Made by a program: the position numbers and the translations under genes | Notes under the pieces: model-generated | The model's database searches: none | What the model saw: the letters and a program-made list of their open reading frames with translations, nothing else | What the model was told of the DNA's origin: nothing | In this document: piece by piece, positions 35,501-64,000 of the stretch | Layout: each line of letters opens with the position of its first letter | Position numbering within the stretch: position 1 is the first letter of the stretch | NCBI GenBank assembly: GCA_036785325.1 | Contig: JAXIVH010000030.1 | Span: forward strand, 4,766,842 to 4,830,841 | Length of the DNA: 64,000 nucleotides | Source of the DNA: Urophycis tenuis | Lineage: Eukaryota; Chordata; Actinopteri; Gadiformes; Phycidae | Direction: 5' to 3'

Positions 35501-35870
35501 CAACTAAAGTGCTCACACTTATTTTCACATCTTTACGACGGACACATTTTTCAGTGGAGCTTAGCTATAGCTAGTTAGCTTTGTTTGCCTCCCACTAATT
35601 GGGATCAGCTCACGATAGCTAGCTAGCTAGCCATCAAGCTAACAACAATAATAACAAACCACCACTAACAAGCTAACAACAATAATAACAAATCGCACGC
35701 TTTGGATTTAGGAATACGAATTTACGGACACCGGTAAAGGTAGACTTTATTTTTTAGCACCGATACATCCGCCAAGGAGTTTTGAACGATTGGGTCAAGA
35801 ACTAGATTTGTGCAGCCATTCTACACAACCGCACAACGTATCTCTTGTATCTCGACATTGTTCAAGAAAT
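32579..35870. other. Divergent RGS/BAG6 intergenic region
   Basis: This holds upstream sequence of two genes facing away from each other. It contains a degenerate LINE remnant (about 33930-34620). The stretch at about 35560-35640 has repeated TAGCTAGC motifs and a direct duplication of caagctaacaacaataataacaaa. No coding exon beyond LINE debris was recognised. Confidence 0.6.
33930..34620 (+). mobile_element. Degenerate LINE fragment (C-terminal coding end)
   Basis: Several short frames together show the typical L2/CR1-like LINE tail: DQLSFAANIAITTRSCRFML, then ISCLDYCNSLLAGLPSRG, then a degenerate WWN..P...RTAESLP-like end. Stops and frame changes interrupt every part, so it is dead. A 96-bp piece (34485-34580) recurs exactly, inverted, at 38048-38143. 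Confidence 0.75.
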
Positions 35871-53232
<17,362 letters not shown>

Positions 53233-53852
53233 TGCTGTGGATTATCCATGCATCGTAATTCACCCCACATATTCATACTATTCCTTGGATCTAAGAAAGA
53301 TCTCGCCAAAAGGAAACGGTGAAGGAAAGTCTACCGGAACGCTAATTGTTTAGCTTAATGTTAGCAGGTTGATTCTTTAAACCAGTGTTTTTGAAAACTG
53401 TTTCATTCCATCCTACGTGGCAAATGTTTATTGTATAATATACGTGTAAGATTTAATTGTAAATTAGCACAAATTGTATATGGTAACTGTGACATGATTG
53501 CCATATTTGTTAATGTCGATGTCAAGCAATGTGTTGCTTGTCATATAATATTACAACTTCACTTTTTGGATTTTTTGGTCACAATTTGCTAATTGTATTT
53601 TTTTGTAAGCTTAAAGATGTCACTCATGTTGGATGTCCATTTTAATTGAGTATATCCATAGATTTGTTCTGGAGGAGGAGGGTCAGAATGCGCTATTTTA
53701 GCATGATGCAACAGTGCCACTGGACGGCAACTGTCTACAATGCTAGCTTAGCTAATGCTCATTTTCAACCAGCACTGCAGAATCGTTCCAAGTTTTATTT
53801 TATTTTCATCAACCATGAATGCATAGTCTGCACTTGTGAATAGTGCTCTAAA

Positions 53853-53858
53853 AATAAA
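53853..53858 (+). terminator. BAG6 polyadenylation signal (AATAAA)
   Basis: A canonical AATAAA about 620 nt after the BAG6 stop codon, just before LINE-derived sequence starts at about 53895. It is the best candidate 3' end. Confidence 0.7.
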
Positions 53859-53894
53859 GTTCTAAATCATTGTTTCATGTTTTGGACATATTGC

Positions 53895-55440
53895 CTTTTG
53901 AAGGCAAGTTAAGTTTATTTGTATAGCACAATTCAGCAGCAAGGCAATTCATTGTGCTTTACATACATACAAGCATTAAAATACAATAAAAGCATAGCAA
54001 AAAAAAAAAACAAACAAACATTAATAACACATACATACATACATATACAGCATTAAAAGCATTGAAATTAAAATACAAGCATAAAAAGGAAATTAAAACA
54101 CGTTAAGATAAGCTTAGGGGAAGGCTGCAGCAAACAAAGGTCTTTAATCTGGATTTAAAAGTGGTGAGTGTTTTAGCAGAACTACAACTTTCTGGCAGTT
54201 TGTTCCATATATGTGGCGCGTAAAAACTGAACGCTGCCTCTCCATGTTTGGTTCTGACTCTGGGGACAGTAAGCAGACCCGCCCCAGATGACCTGAGAGA
54301 TCTGGATGGTTCATAGAAAATGAGAAGATCTGAAATGTATTTTGGTCCCAAACCATTCAGTGCTTTATAAACTAACAGCAGTACTTTAAAGTCAATTCTC
54401 TGACAGACAGGAAGCCAATGTAACGATCTGAGAACTGGAGTAATGTGATCCATTTTCTTAGTTTTTGTGAGGACTCGAGCAGCAGCATTCTGAATTAACT
54501 GGAGCTTTCTGATGGACTTTTTTGGGAGACCAGTGAAGATGCTGTTACAATAGTCGAGCCTACTGAAGATAAATGCGTGGACAAGTTTCTCTAAGTCCTG
54601 CTGAGACATCAGTCCTCTGACCCTTGATATATTCTTTAAGTGATAGTAGGCAGACTTCGTAATCATTTTCATGTGGCTGTTAAAATTCAGGTCTGAGTCC
54701 ATGACAACACCTAGATTTCTTGCCTGGTCTGTGGTTTTTAACATTGCCAGTTGCAGCTGAGCAAAAACTTTTTAATCATTCTTCCTTGGCTCCAAAGACA
54801 ATTATTTCAGTCTTGTCCTTATTCAACTGAAGAAAATTCTGGCACATCCAATCATTGATTTGGTCAATGCAATTACTCAATTCTTGTATTGGACCATAGT
54901 CACCTGGGGTTATTGTTATGTAAATTTGTGTATCATCTGCATAACTGTGGTAGCAGATGTCATTTTGCAGGATCTGAGCCAGTGGGAGCATGTAGATGTT
55001 AAACAAAAGAGGCCCCAGAATAGAGCCTTGAGGAACTCCACATGTCATTTGCGTTCGTTCAGATGTATAATTACCTAGAGAGACAAAGTAATCTCTGTCT
55101 TTCAGGTAGGATTCAAACCAGTTTAACGCTGTGCCAGAGAGGCCAACCCAATTTTGTAGTCGATCTAACAAAATATTGTGATCAACTGTGTCGAATGCAG
55201 CACTGAGATCCAGTAAAACCAAGACTGAAATTTTGCCACAGTCTGTATTTAAATGGATGTCACTGAGGACTTTAACAAGGGCAGTCTCGGTACTGTGGTG
55301 AAGTCGAAATCCTGACTGGAAGACATCAAAACAGTTGCTTCTTGCTAGGAAGGCATTTAACTGTTGGAAGATAGCCTTTTCAATTATTTTGCTTAGAAAT
55401 GGGAGGTTTGATATGGGCCTATAATTGTTCATTTGTGATA
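53895..55440 (-). mobile_element. 5'-truncated L2/CR1-like LINE, minus strand, disabled
   Basis: The minus-strand reading holds a reverse transcriptase core: NNYRPISNLPFLSKIIEK, LLDLSAAFDTVDHNILLDRL, GVPQGSILGPLLFNIY and SYADDTQIY (the YADD catalytic motif). In a second frame comes the C-terminal part: RLDYCNSIFTGLPKK, LHWLPVCQRIDFK, WNKLPESC. A stop codon near 54776 and a frame change separate the two, and the endonuclease is missing, so it cannot move. The ~200-bp 3' UTR contains tttatttgtatagcacaattc. It lies between BAG6 and the terminal exon of the C6orf136 homologue. Confidence 0.92.
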
Positions 55441-55565
55441 CATCTAGAAGACATTGACTGCATCATTTCTTGTGATGATAAATTCTGAAATCTATAATTA
55501 ATTGCTACATATAATTACGTTAAAAACAATGACACATTGTACACTGATCATAGTTAAACACTTAC

Positions 55566-55571
55566 TTTATT
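55566..55571 (-). terminator. Polyadenylation signal for the distal C6orf136 exon
   Basis: AATAAA on the minus strand about 275 nt downstream of the stop at 55844. It supports 55566-55948 as a genuine terminal exon. Confidence 0.55.
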
Positions 55572-55843
55572 CACACAACCAGGATTAACACAAGTCTCAA
55601 TGCTGCGGCAAACAGATTACTCTGAGAACATGAATGGACTTGCTATAGACTTGACAAACAGCATTTTACCAACATATTTCTATTGTAATATGGCATGCTT
55701 TTAAGCACTAACAACTACCAGTAGAACTGGCTTGTGTGGAAATTTAAATACAATGAAATAATGGTCATCTTTCCATTTCTATCAAGCATGTTTCACAAAT
55801 AACCTCAGTGAGTATGCAGCAAATAAAACAGTTATCTCTGGAA

Positions 55844-55948
55844 TCACATAGTGCCACATCCATGCTGCTGAGTGTGGGTCAAGCCTAGTCTTGGAGGGAA
55901 GGCCTCTTCCCACACAGGGTCTTCGTCATCAGCGGACTTGGCTCCCCA
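55844..55948 (-). CDS. Probable terminal coding exon of the C6orf136 homologue
   Basis: Minus-strand exon with acceptor ttgtttcaaag, reading WGAKSADDEDPVWEEAFPPR and a further 14 residues to a TGA. The acidic, Trp-containing sequence looks coding, not random, and a polyadenylation signal follows. The upstream exon of the C6orf136 gene carries an excellent donor (GAG|gtaaga, exon end 59732) 40 nt beyond its apparent stop. In one frame (LDDKDATDPREEASGRAAAAE) it would join this exon exactly at phase 0. That needs a frame change near 59780. Alternatively this is the end of another gene that I failed to recognise. Confidence 0.5.
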   Translation of the reverse strand, partial: WGAKSADDEDPVWEEAFPPRLGLTHTQQHGCGTM

Positions 55949-56339
55949 CTTTGAAACAAAAGGCAGGGCAGAGGTCAAAATCACAGTTTCAAGAGTCTTA
56001 ACTGAAAACAACTCTCAGATAACAAATAAGGGATGATGGGACGGCCGAACATAGATGGGAAAACCTTTACTTGAAATTCGACACCTCCATATGATGCAGT
56101 CATTGTTTAAACTTCACCCAATTTGTAGGCAATTTGACAACTTTTCTGTCCTTATTAATAGTAATACAACCCAAGTTTCCTGTTTAGTATTATTAACTAG
56201 CTTGTATATCCCCTCCCTCTCTCCCTGCCATTCCCACCTCATCTTCTCATGACCACATTGAGTCTGTGGTCCAATTTAATTTCATCCATTTATAATCATG
56301 TGTCCTCCTTAGCTGTACATGCTACTCAGGGTTGACAGC

Positions 56340-56838
56340 TGTGTATCATCTCATATGATACACAGATGTCTCAGTCAAACCCAATAACAAGAACCAACAG
56401 TGCTCCGTCAATGACTGCTGAGCCGCCACCAAGGATTGGATGGCTCTTCGTTTCCTCCACTTCAACCCTGACAAAACAAATAATTCTAATTAGACAAGAT
56501 AACCTTGCCACTGCAATTAATCAATTTATTGTGCTATTTCACTCACATATATATTCTACTGCTCAAAATGTAGGTATTATCTTTTACCAGAATGACACTA
56601 TGCTTGTCCAGTTCAGAAAAATCGGATTCATCCTGTCTCCAATGATCCAACTGACTTTCCTCTTCATTTTCCACGTTCACATTCCTCCTGTTCTTGCATC
56701 TCTCCATTGGCTTCCTGTAAAATTCATACTAGACTACAAGATCCTGTTGATTACAGCTATGGCATTGTATATGACCTTGCCCCCTGTTACATTTCTGATC
56801 TCCTCGTTACTCATTCTACTTCTCGACCACACTGGCTT
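56340..56838 (+). mobile_element. Outer LINE copy, left part (degenerate)
   Basis: Reading shows LHWLPVKFILDYKILLITAM followed by LP.VTFLISSLL, the degenerate C-terminal region of an L2-like LINE. Its continuation is at about 58165-58445, beyond the younger inserted copy. Confidence 0.7.
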
Positions 56839-58160
56839 CAAGACTGCACACTCTACAGAGATGGCCCTCCTGACGAGTCCTCCCCGAGTCCCTTTGTGCC
56901 GCCAAAGCCTCTTTCCTCTCATCGGTGCTTGTTCTCTTCGACCTGTCTGCGGCATTCAACACCGTGAACCACCAGACCCTCCTCATCACTCTCGTTGATC
57001 TAGGCATTACTGACACCGAGCTAGCCTGGTTCACATCTTGCCTTATGGATCGCACTTATCAGGTCACATGGAATGGCTCCCTGTCCAAAGCCCACTCGCT
57101 TAAAACTGGTGTCCCTCAAGGCTCAGTACTAGGACTGCCTCTGTTCTCCATATATACCAGAGCTCTAGGCGCTGTAATCACATCACACGGTTTTTCCTAT
57201 CACTGTTATGCGGACGACACTCAACTGTTCCTCTCCTTCCCCCCCTCAGACACTCTGATTGCAACACGCATCTCAGAATGTTTGGCAGACATAAGCTCTT
57301 GGACAACTGCGCATCAACTAAAGCTCAATCTCACAAAGACTGAGCTTCTCTTCATACCGGGGAAAGACTGCCCTCACAGTGACCTACTGGTCTCGGTCGA
57401 GGGCATCACAGTATGCGCCTCGCCGACTGCAAGGAACCTGGGCGTAATACTCGACAACCGACTGTCCTGCACTGCAAACATCACTGCAGTGACCTGATCC
57501 CGTAGATTTGCTCTCTACAACATCCCCAGGATCCGGTCATTCCTCACAAGGGAAGCGACACAGCTCCTGGCACAAGCACTTATCTTGCCTTGACTACTGC
57601 AACTCACTCTTAGCTGAACTCCCTGCAACTGTGATAAAACCTTTGCAGCAGATCCAGCACGCTGCAGCACGCCTCGTGTTCAACCGTCACAAATTCTCCC
57701 AAGTGACCCCCCTCTTCCATGGTCTCCACAGATGATGGTACTGGCCTACAAAGCCGTCAATGGAACTGCCCCAACCTACCTCCAAGCGTTAGTGAAACCC
57801 CACGCCCCTGCTCGAGCACTCCGCTCAACTACCTCAGCTGGTCGACTGGTACCTCCATCACTAAAAGGAGGAAAAGGTGGGATGGCGAAATCACAACTCT
57901 TCTCCATTATGGCACCGCAATGGTGGAACGAGCTCCCTGCCAAAGTCAGGACTGCAAAGTCACTCCCCATCTTCCAGAAGAGACTCAAGACTCACTTGTT
58001 CAGAGTTCACCTGAACCCTGCATAACATCCAGCATAACATCCCATAACAACCCTGCATAACATCCATACCTCTTAAAAAAAACTTTCAACCTGCTTCTGA
58101 CAAATGTACTCTTTGTAAGTCGCTTTGGATAAAAGAGTCTGCTAAATGCCCCTTATCCAT
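56838..58160 (+). mobile_element. Inner L2-like LINE inserted in the older copy
   Basis: Plus-strand reverse transcriptase fragments: VLFDLSAAFNTVNHQTLL, LKTGVPQGSVLG and YHCYADDTQLF. In other frames come LDYCNSLLAELPAT, AYKAVNGTAPTYLQ and WWNELPAKVRTAKSLP. It is 5'-truncated and frameshifted at about 57500 and 57730. The 3' end reads gtaagtcgctttggataaaa and stops near 58160. Confidence 0.85.
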
Positions 58161-58164
58161 CCTT

Positions 58165-58363
58165 CGCTCCAACCATAAAAATAAAGGTGATCACCCCTGT
58201 GCTGTTCTAGCCCCGACCCTCTGGACCAATCCTTCCTCATCTATCAGATTTCTATAGGCCTTCATACCCGTCTTCTCTTTTAGTTGTTGTTTGTTCTGTT
58301 TGGTGTTGTCTCGTCATGCTGTGTATTTATTTTAACTTGTTTTTATAATGTTTATTTATTCAC

Positions 58364-58402
<39 letters not shown>

Positions 58403-58445
58403 GTACTTTGTACCTGTGGTTGTCTTAAAAAGTGCTATATGAACT
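58165..58445 (+). mobile_element. Outer LINE copy, right part
   Basis: It resumes with a degenerate LAPTLWTNPSSSI-like end and the typical L2 3' UTR, including a (TG)n run at about 58364-58402 and aaaagtgctatatgaa. Confidence 0.7.
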
Positions 58446-58516
58446 AGAAAGTGTAATTCCACACAAGGAATTACTTGTGCATAGGAATGACCGTAACCAT
58501 TGAGATAAATTTAGTT

Positions 58517-58585
58517 GAGGTGGAGATCGAACCGCCAACCCTCTGGTTGTGGAACACGTGCTCTACCCAGTGAGCTATGTCACCC
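58517..58585 (-). mobile_element. tRNA-derived SINE head
   Basis: The minus strand has tagctcactgggtagagcac (A box) and ggttcgatctccacc (B box) at tRNA spacing. The rest departs from a clean cloverleaf and the following body looks SINE-like, so it is more likely a SINE than a working tRNA gene. Confidence 0.6.
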
Positions 58586-58599
58586 AGTTGACAGCTGGA

Positions 58600-59731
58600 A
58601 ATCAAATAGCAGAGTCAAACGCAACATAACATAATACATAATAATATGACGAAAAGCAACATCTAGATTCCTATGCAGAATAATAATGCTTTTTGCTTAC
58701 TAATATAGACTGGAGGTATGATACAGCACACAACTTCATCATCCCAAACATAATTGGAAATTTAAAATTTAAAATATATATATATTAATATAAATATATA
58801 TATATTAAGATCGACCACAAAATGTTTGTGTCCGCATTACAGTGAGGCGTAATAGCTGTGGCCATTTGTTCATTGTTTGCATACAAATACTCACTATGGA
58901 GAACATTCCTATTGTCAAAACTGGAAGGCAAAGTTAGGGTCAGATACAGTGATGCAGCAGCTGTAGCTTTCTGTGCAGAGTTAACCAAACTCAACTTCTA
59001 AATTGTATAACAACAGATAAAATGCATAAGGGATCAAATCTCATCGATACCACTGATATTGGTTGAATGGCATTTAGTGGAATCGACTTGGCAGACATGG
59101 AATGACATTCTTATGTGTATGTTTTAATTACTGATTTATTCCATAAAAATAAGAATGATGTGTGTTGCACTGCCATTGGTCTAGTAGCCCACGATGGAGA
59201 AAGGGCTCCACAGAGAACATGTTGAAAATGGTCAAGAGTTGTAGGAGGGAGTGGGCCGTGTTATCCCCATGGCTGAGACCAATATGTGATTCGTTCTTAG
59301 AGAATGTTCGTACCCTTCCGCCCACCCATCTTTTACATACAGAAAAATTATTCTTACCAAAAAAGATGCTGTAGGTAAGGTTTAAGAGCTACTATTTGAG
59401 TATCATTTGTTAGAAATGCCAAAGCCATCTGTCAGGTATTGATGAATGAGTTGACTGTGACTGCCTCTGTATGAGCAAATTATTTTAGACCGCTCCCGGC
59501 CATTTCTGACCAAAAAGGGCACCAATTCCCGATTGGTTCGGGGAATACATATTGCCTGTCAGTCACAGCAGCAAGAATGCAACACTTCTCAACTGCGGTG
59601 ACATCTAGCTGGCAGAGACGCAGGGGATATTTGCTTGGTTCTTTAGTTCCAAGATCTTGCTCTCGTCTGCTCTCTCTCTGTGTGTACAACTCTGGAATCT
59701 GAGCGACTGAAGCTCTACCTCAGAATCTTAC
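58600..59731 (-). other. Intron sequence between the last two C6orf136 exons
   Basis: If the distal exon is real, this is intronic. It is AT-rich with a palindromic TATA run at about 58775-58806. I see no coding feature; short ORFs here (for example 59162-59374) have no recognisable similarity. Confidence 0.5.
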
Positions 59732-59771
59732 CTCGGCTGCCGCCGCCCTGCCGCTGGCCTCCTCCCGTGGG

Positions 59772-62700
59772 TCAGTTGCGTCCTTGTCGTCGAGAGAGGA
59801 AGAAGAGCGGCAGCAGGTTGAGCGCGGGCCGGTGCTCCTGCACACCCAGGGCCACCAGGGCCCCGGCTAGCAGGGAGCCCACCCTGGGCAGCAGAGGGGG
59901 CCGTGCCTCCATCACCTGACAGACACACAGACATACTTTAATAATCCCAGAGGGAAATTGCTTTAGTTACAAATACTCCAGTGGAATGGTAAGATGGTAA
60001 AAGGGAAACGAAAAACAGTACAGAGTAGTCAGAGTGAAATATAAATATAAAATATAAAAATATGTAAAAATATACATAAATATACATAAATCTAGGCATA
60101 CACAAAGAAATAGCATACACAATGTGCATACACACAACAAATAGAAATTAGAAATATAAAGGTCAGTGAATGTCCAAGTTATGAGTGATAAGGGATAATA
60201 ATGTGATAAGCCAAAACCACTGCATGTGGAACATTTCACCATGAACTACACAAGGAATGGATACAACTATTTGGGAAGTTTCCCTACATATAAACACTGA
60301 TCTTTGCATGATATGTCGAGTGGCTTTGGATGACAGCACTGCTTACAACATCAACACAGGACACAATACCAATATCTAATCTGTACTCTGTCATATTGTT
60401 TTATAATATTCGGTGTGCTTTATTCTCAGCACTGCTGCTAAAGTAATACATGCAATTCAAATGTCATATAAACTACTTTTTATATGACACTTAAACCTGC
60501 ACTATGTAACCTTTCTACTGCCGCTATTTAATCAATAACAAAGTATGTGGACTAGAATGTTTCATAGCATAAAATCAGCCCATCCAGTCAATCCATTAAG
60601 GTAATTTTTGTTGTTGTTGTAACTTTACCTTTATATGTCAGCAATCTCGTCAAAGTAGTTGAGTACATTAACTCACTTGAATGTGGTGTACAATCTTATT
60701 TAGACATTCTTAACAAATGGCGACATACCTTTTCAACCTTGTGACAGCGTATGAGTCCATCATGCCCAATGTAGAAAGTCGAGAATGCATCATATGACCT
60801 GCGTTTGTTAGTAACAGGAACAATTGTAAGCCATCGACCAAATACAAATGTATTGTGAACGTGAAGCCCATTAGCAAGACGATGGCATCGAACATCAGTG
60901 AACCCAGGGGGTTAAAAAACATTAATAAAACATGTGATGTCTGTTGTTTCTGCAGCTTTTTGTAAAAAAAAAAAAAATTGTTCCATCATAACCTGTATAG
61001 CTGGGACTTGTCCTTCCGGTAGAAGCGAAGCCACAGGCTGTGGAAAGGCAGTCCGTTGACCCTCCAGCGAGCCTTGATGGTGCCGTCCTCTGTGTGCTTG
61101 GTCAGCTTGAGCACCTCCAGCCGAGCGTCTGCGTAGTAACACAGGCACAGCAGCCGCCACACGGAGAGCACCAGCTGGTACGACAGGCGGCCTCTGCAGC
61201 GACACACACAGAGAGGCAGGACTTTGTACAACTCAAGGAGCATGTTGGGTTTACAATAGGATGATCAAATAGCATTATGGATGGACTCAATGGTGGACAT
61301 ATGGGCTGAAATAATGATTGTACTTTTTTGCACACTACATCAATGATCACTTCATATAGCCAAGGACTAGGATATGATTTTTGATTTCCTAAACAAATTC
61401 TAATATCAGCCTGGTATTGAAATTCAATGAGAATATCATTAATACTTTTTGACAAATTAAATTATAAATTAATCATGAATTGTCAATGAAAATGTAATCG
61501 GTAGGTAGGTAGGTATATGTACCTGGTGTGGGCATTGGTAAGTCCATTAATAAATTCAACATCATTGGAATACATGCTGTAGTCATGGCTCTTCAGGAAG
61601 AAATTTGGAAGCTGCAACACAAATTATATCGATATTACCTTTCATGGAATATCTGGAATAGAATATCCAACACTATCCATACGTAATCGGATATGTGCTA
61701 AACCATTGGTTCTGAACCAGTGTCCAGTGTGCAATCCTTTCAGTTGTTATATTATGATTTTATGATCAAATTGTTATCACTACGGCAACAACAACAATGT
61801 GTGTCATGCAAAATGTACCTTGTACCCTCACCTGTATTCTAAGTCTTTCATACATCAAAGCCAACTTCTCTTCCTCCTCACCCCCTCCTACATCAGCATT
61901 CCCCTTGGCGCTCTCCGTGTGGCTACACAGGAAGGTGGACAGTGACAGAGGGTGCTCCAGTGGCCTACTCTCCAGTTCAACGGCCTGTCTACGCTTCATC
62001 CTGGCGGCTGTGGTGGAGCTGACCACCGCTGCAGGGTCCGTACCCGGGCAGTGAAAGCAGTAAAACACAGATCCGTTCACAAAGGGCGCCGGACACCTTT
62101 CCACCTGGAAAAGGTTCCGAAAGGTGTTGTGCTCCCGCTCAGGGGTCGCCTTGTTCTGGTCACTGGTCCCCCCCCCCGCCTTCATCACCACACTAATGTC
62201 GTCCTCACGGCTGCCATCCACTGTGGTCAGAATGAAGGGGAGCTCTGTGGGTCTGGGGACTCCCGAGGTGAGGAGCTCCCCCAGCTTGGCCTGTCCAAAC
62301 AGGGGGATCTCCACCAGGGTGGGCTGTCCACCGGGCTCAAGCGCTCGCACCAGTACACAGACACTCAGCGAGTCTTCCCATTCTGCCTCCAGGCAGCCAG
62401 TCTTGTGTGGCTGGACGGCAGGGAGGATTGGGTTCGAGAGGACCGGCTGCTTGACGGCCTGATACCTCAGACCATGTGGGGGAGAGAGAGCCCGCGACGC
62501 GCTGTTAAGGGGTCTGGTCTGTCCAACCCACTGCCAGACCACCGCCTGGGGAGAGTCCAAACATGGTGGCTATAAGGTTCATTTCAAAATGTGAAATATT
62601 AAATGATATTGTCAAATGTGTACGACTGTAAAATACGACTTATTGTAATAATACACTCTGTAAAGCCTAGCACTATTATGAGAATAAAAAAACAAAACAA

Positions 62701-62825
62701 AAATTCTGTTCTATGAACAAGCGCATACCTACCTGTGTAAGACTGCACTGCTGATTCTTGATGGGTGGTCGTTTGCTCCTGACACAACCCACCCAGAAGG
62801 CGGAACCCCCTCTGCACACAGCCAT
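59772..62825 (-). CDS. C6orf136 homologue (DUF2358-type protein), main body
   Basis: Minus-strand coding exons are 62733-62825, 61832-62545, 61523-61611, 60993-61193, 60729-60798 and 59772-59915, phase-consistent and giving 436 aa to the first stop. The ATG at 62823-62825 opens a basic, Arg/Lys-containing N-terminus that could be a mitochondrial targeting peptide. The ~238-residue second exon is low-complexity. The conserved domain starts at MYERLRIQ and runs through KSHDYSMYSNDVEFINGL, LTKHTEDGTIKARWRVNGLP, LRFYRKDKSQLYRSYDAFST and a GALVALG segment, matching my memory of human C6orf136. Its molecular function is not established. The last exon continues to a better donor at 59732, so the true C-terminus probably lies in the exon at 55844-55948. 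Confidence 0.9.
59928..60020. mobile_element. LINE 3'-end fragment in an intron
   Basis: The sequence tactttaataatcccagagggaaattgctttag resembles the TTTATTAATCCC...GGGAAATT 3' terminus of fish RTE/Rex-type LINEs, in minus orientation. The following ~200 bp is AT-rich, with repeated ataaatata motifs. Confidence 0.55.
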
Positions 62826-64000
62826 TCAGGACAGGGGCAGAGGCTACCTCAATTACCAATTGAACATCACCCCCACACAAAGTATAGCCAGACCAGTTAT
62901 GAGGTGACTGTGTAGTTTGTGTTGGCTACAGCTGCTGGCAATGCATCAATCAGATTGGGCGTAGAGACCTGGGAAGTCACAAATAAGAAAGTGGGTCTCA
63001 AAGAGAGCTCAATCAGTGTGGACATTGAAAACACCAAGTAGAAAGCACATCCCTACAGTGGTCAATAATATCCTTATAATATACTCTGTGCAACTGCAGA
63101 TCATTTAGAAAATATTTATCTGTAGTACTTTGTGTAGCGAGAGCAGATGGGTACCTGTTGTATAGGGAACATATTAGGGGACGGATATACAGGAAGTAAA
63201 CAAGTTGAGTTGATAGTTAATAAAGTGAACTACGGACTACTAGTTGGCTTCTGTCTGGATCTATATACATATGACATGAACAGTACATGTTACACTTTGT
63301 ACGTTTGGTTGCTCCAGCTAGATGTAGTCTGCAAAATCCTGCTGTTTTTTTTACTACTTTTTATACGCCTGGAATATATGTATTAAATTATTGTTGAATG
63401 GAAATCTAATTGGATGAATTTGTGGCAAGAGTGAATTGCTCAATTTGAAAACATGAATTGAATTGCAAAGAATTGAATTGCAAGGTTCAGTTGTCCGGAG
63501 TGTTCTACTTAATTATAGACCATCGGTTCCATCCAACTATTGCATTACAGTGGAGGGTTTGCACCGCCACGAATTATGCCAGTAGCACATGACAGGCAGA
63601 ACGTGAATGAAAGAAAGACCACAAGCTCATAATCAATGCCTGGGACACAACACACAGTGAACCAGACAGCACTACACTAGCAAGGTTTTACCACATGATA
63701 ACACAGCTAAAAGCCATTTCGTGATCTCATCCACACTGGATTCAGTTTACATTGGCAATACAGGTCGTTAATTTCACCTGGTTGACCATGGCAACACGAT
63801 GTGCTGCAGCTTTGAGATGCAACACACGCAAGATATTTTAATAAAATTCGTAATTATTTAAATACAATTGTAAATCAAGGATGGAAATAGTGTAACTCTT
63901 CCCAAAACTGAATTCAACCTATTCATCAACTGGATCGATCGATCAGAAAGAGAAATATCACTGCATTGCGATAGTTTTGGATACCCCCCCCCCCCCCCAA
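62826..64000. other. Upstream region of the C6orf136 homologue
   Basis: This should include the promoter and 5' UTR of the minus-strand gene. I see no further coding exon. There is a short repeated gaattgaattgcaa motif at about 63452-63483 and a C14 run at the right edge. Confidence 0.55.

Noticed and set aside
58517..58585. Possible functional tRNA gene on the minus strand
   Set aside because: A and B boxes are present, but the stems do not form a clean cloverleaf on inspection and a SINE-like body follows.
59162..59374. 70-codon plus-strand ORF near the C6orf136 end
   Set aside because: No similarity recognised and no splice or promoter support; likely chance ORF in intronic DNA.

Overview
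This is vertebrate nuclear DNA, almost certainly from a teleost fish. Genes are split by GT-AG introns, (TG/CA)n microsatellites are abundant, and there are fish-type L2-like LINE fragments, tRNA-derived SINEs and many short inverted-repeat DNA elements. Five of the six genes belong to families that in humans lie in or beside the extended MHC region of chromosome 6p: GABBR1, TNF, ATAT1, BAG6 and C6orf136. The window is therefore best read as a fish segment with MHC class I/III-type gene content in its own local order. No MHC class I or II gene was seen. All exon models were built by hand from splice sites, reading phase and remembered protein-family similarity; no database search was run. || Layout: 1-5923 (+), the last four coding exons of a GABA-B receptor subunit 1 gene, with TG repeats at several splice sites. 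5924-10796, no recognised gene; one TTAA-flanked inverted-repeat element at 8216-8904. 10797-12313 (-), a complete four-exon TNF-type cytokine gene, with a TATA-like box and perfect NF-kB motif upstream and three AU-rich nonamers downstream of the stop. 12530-18674, no gene; a long fold-back, two hAT-like elements with 8-bp target duplications, a palindromic MITE and trinucleotide arrays. 18675-27471 (+), alpha-tubulin acetyltransferase ATAT1, whose last exon appears to change frame. 29099-32578 (-), a five-exon RGS-domain protein. 32579-35870, LINE remnants. 35871-53232 (+), a 24-exon BAG6 gene predicted to encode 1241 aa. 53895-58445, antisense and nested LINE copies. 55844-62825 (-), a C6orf136 homologue whose probable terminal exon lies 3.8 kb beyond the main body, across those LINEs. 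62826-64000, no gene recognised. || The genes do not form a pathway. They share conserved neighbourhood, not function: neurotransmitter receptor, inflammatory cytokine, microtubule acetylation, G-protein signalling, protein quality control, and a poorly characterised protein. I found no convincing new biological system. The observations most worth checking are the broken or split 3' ends of ATAT1 and C6orf136, a perfect 54-bp inverted repeat in the last GABBR1 intron, the conserved-looking TNF control elements, and several small palindromic transposon families.
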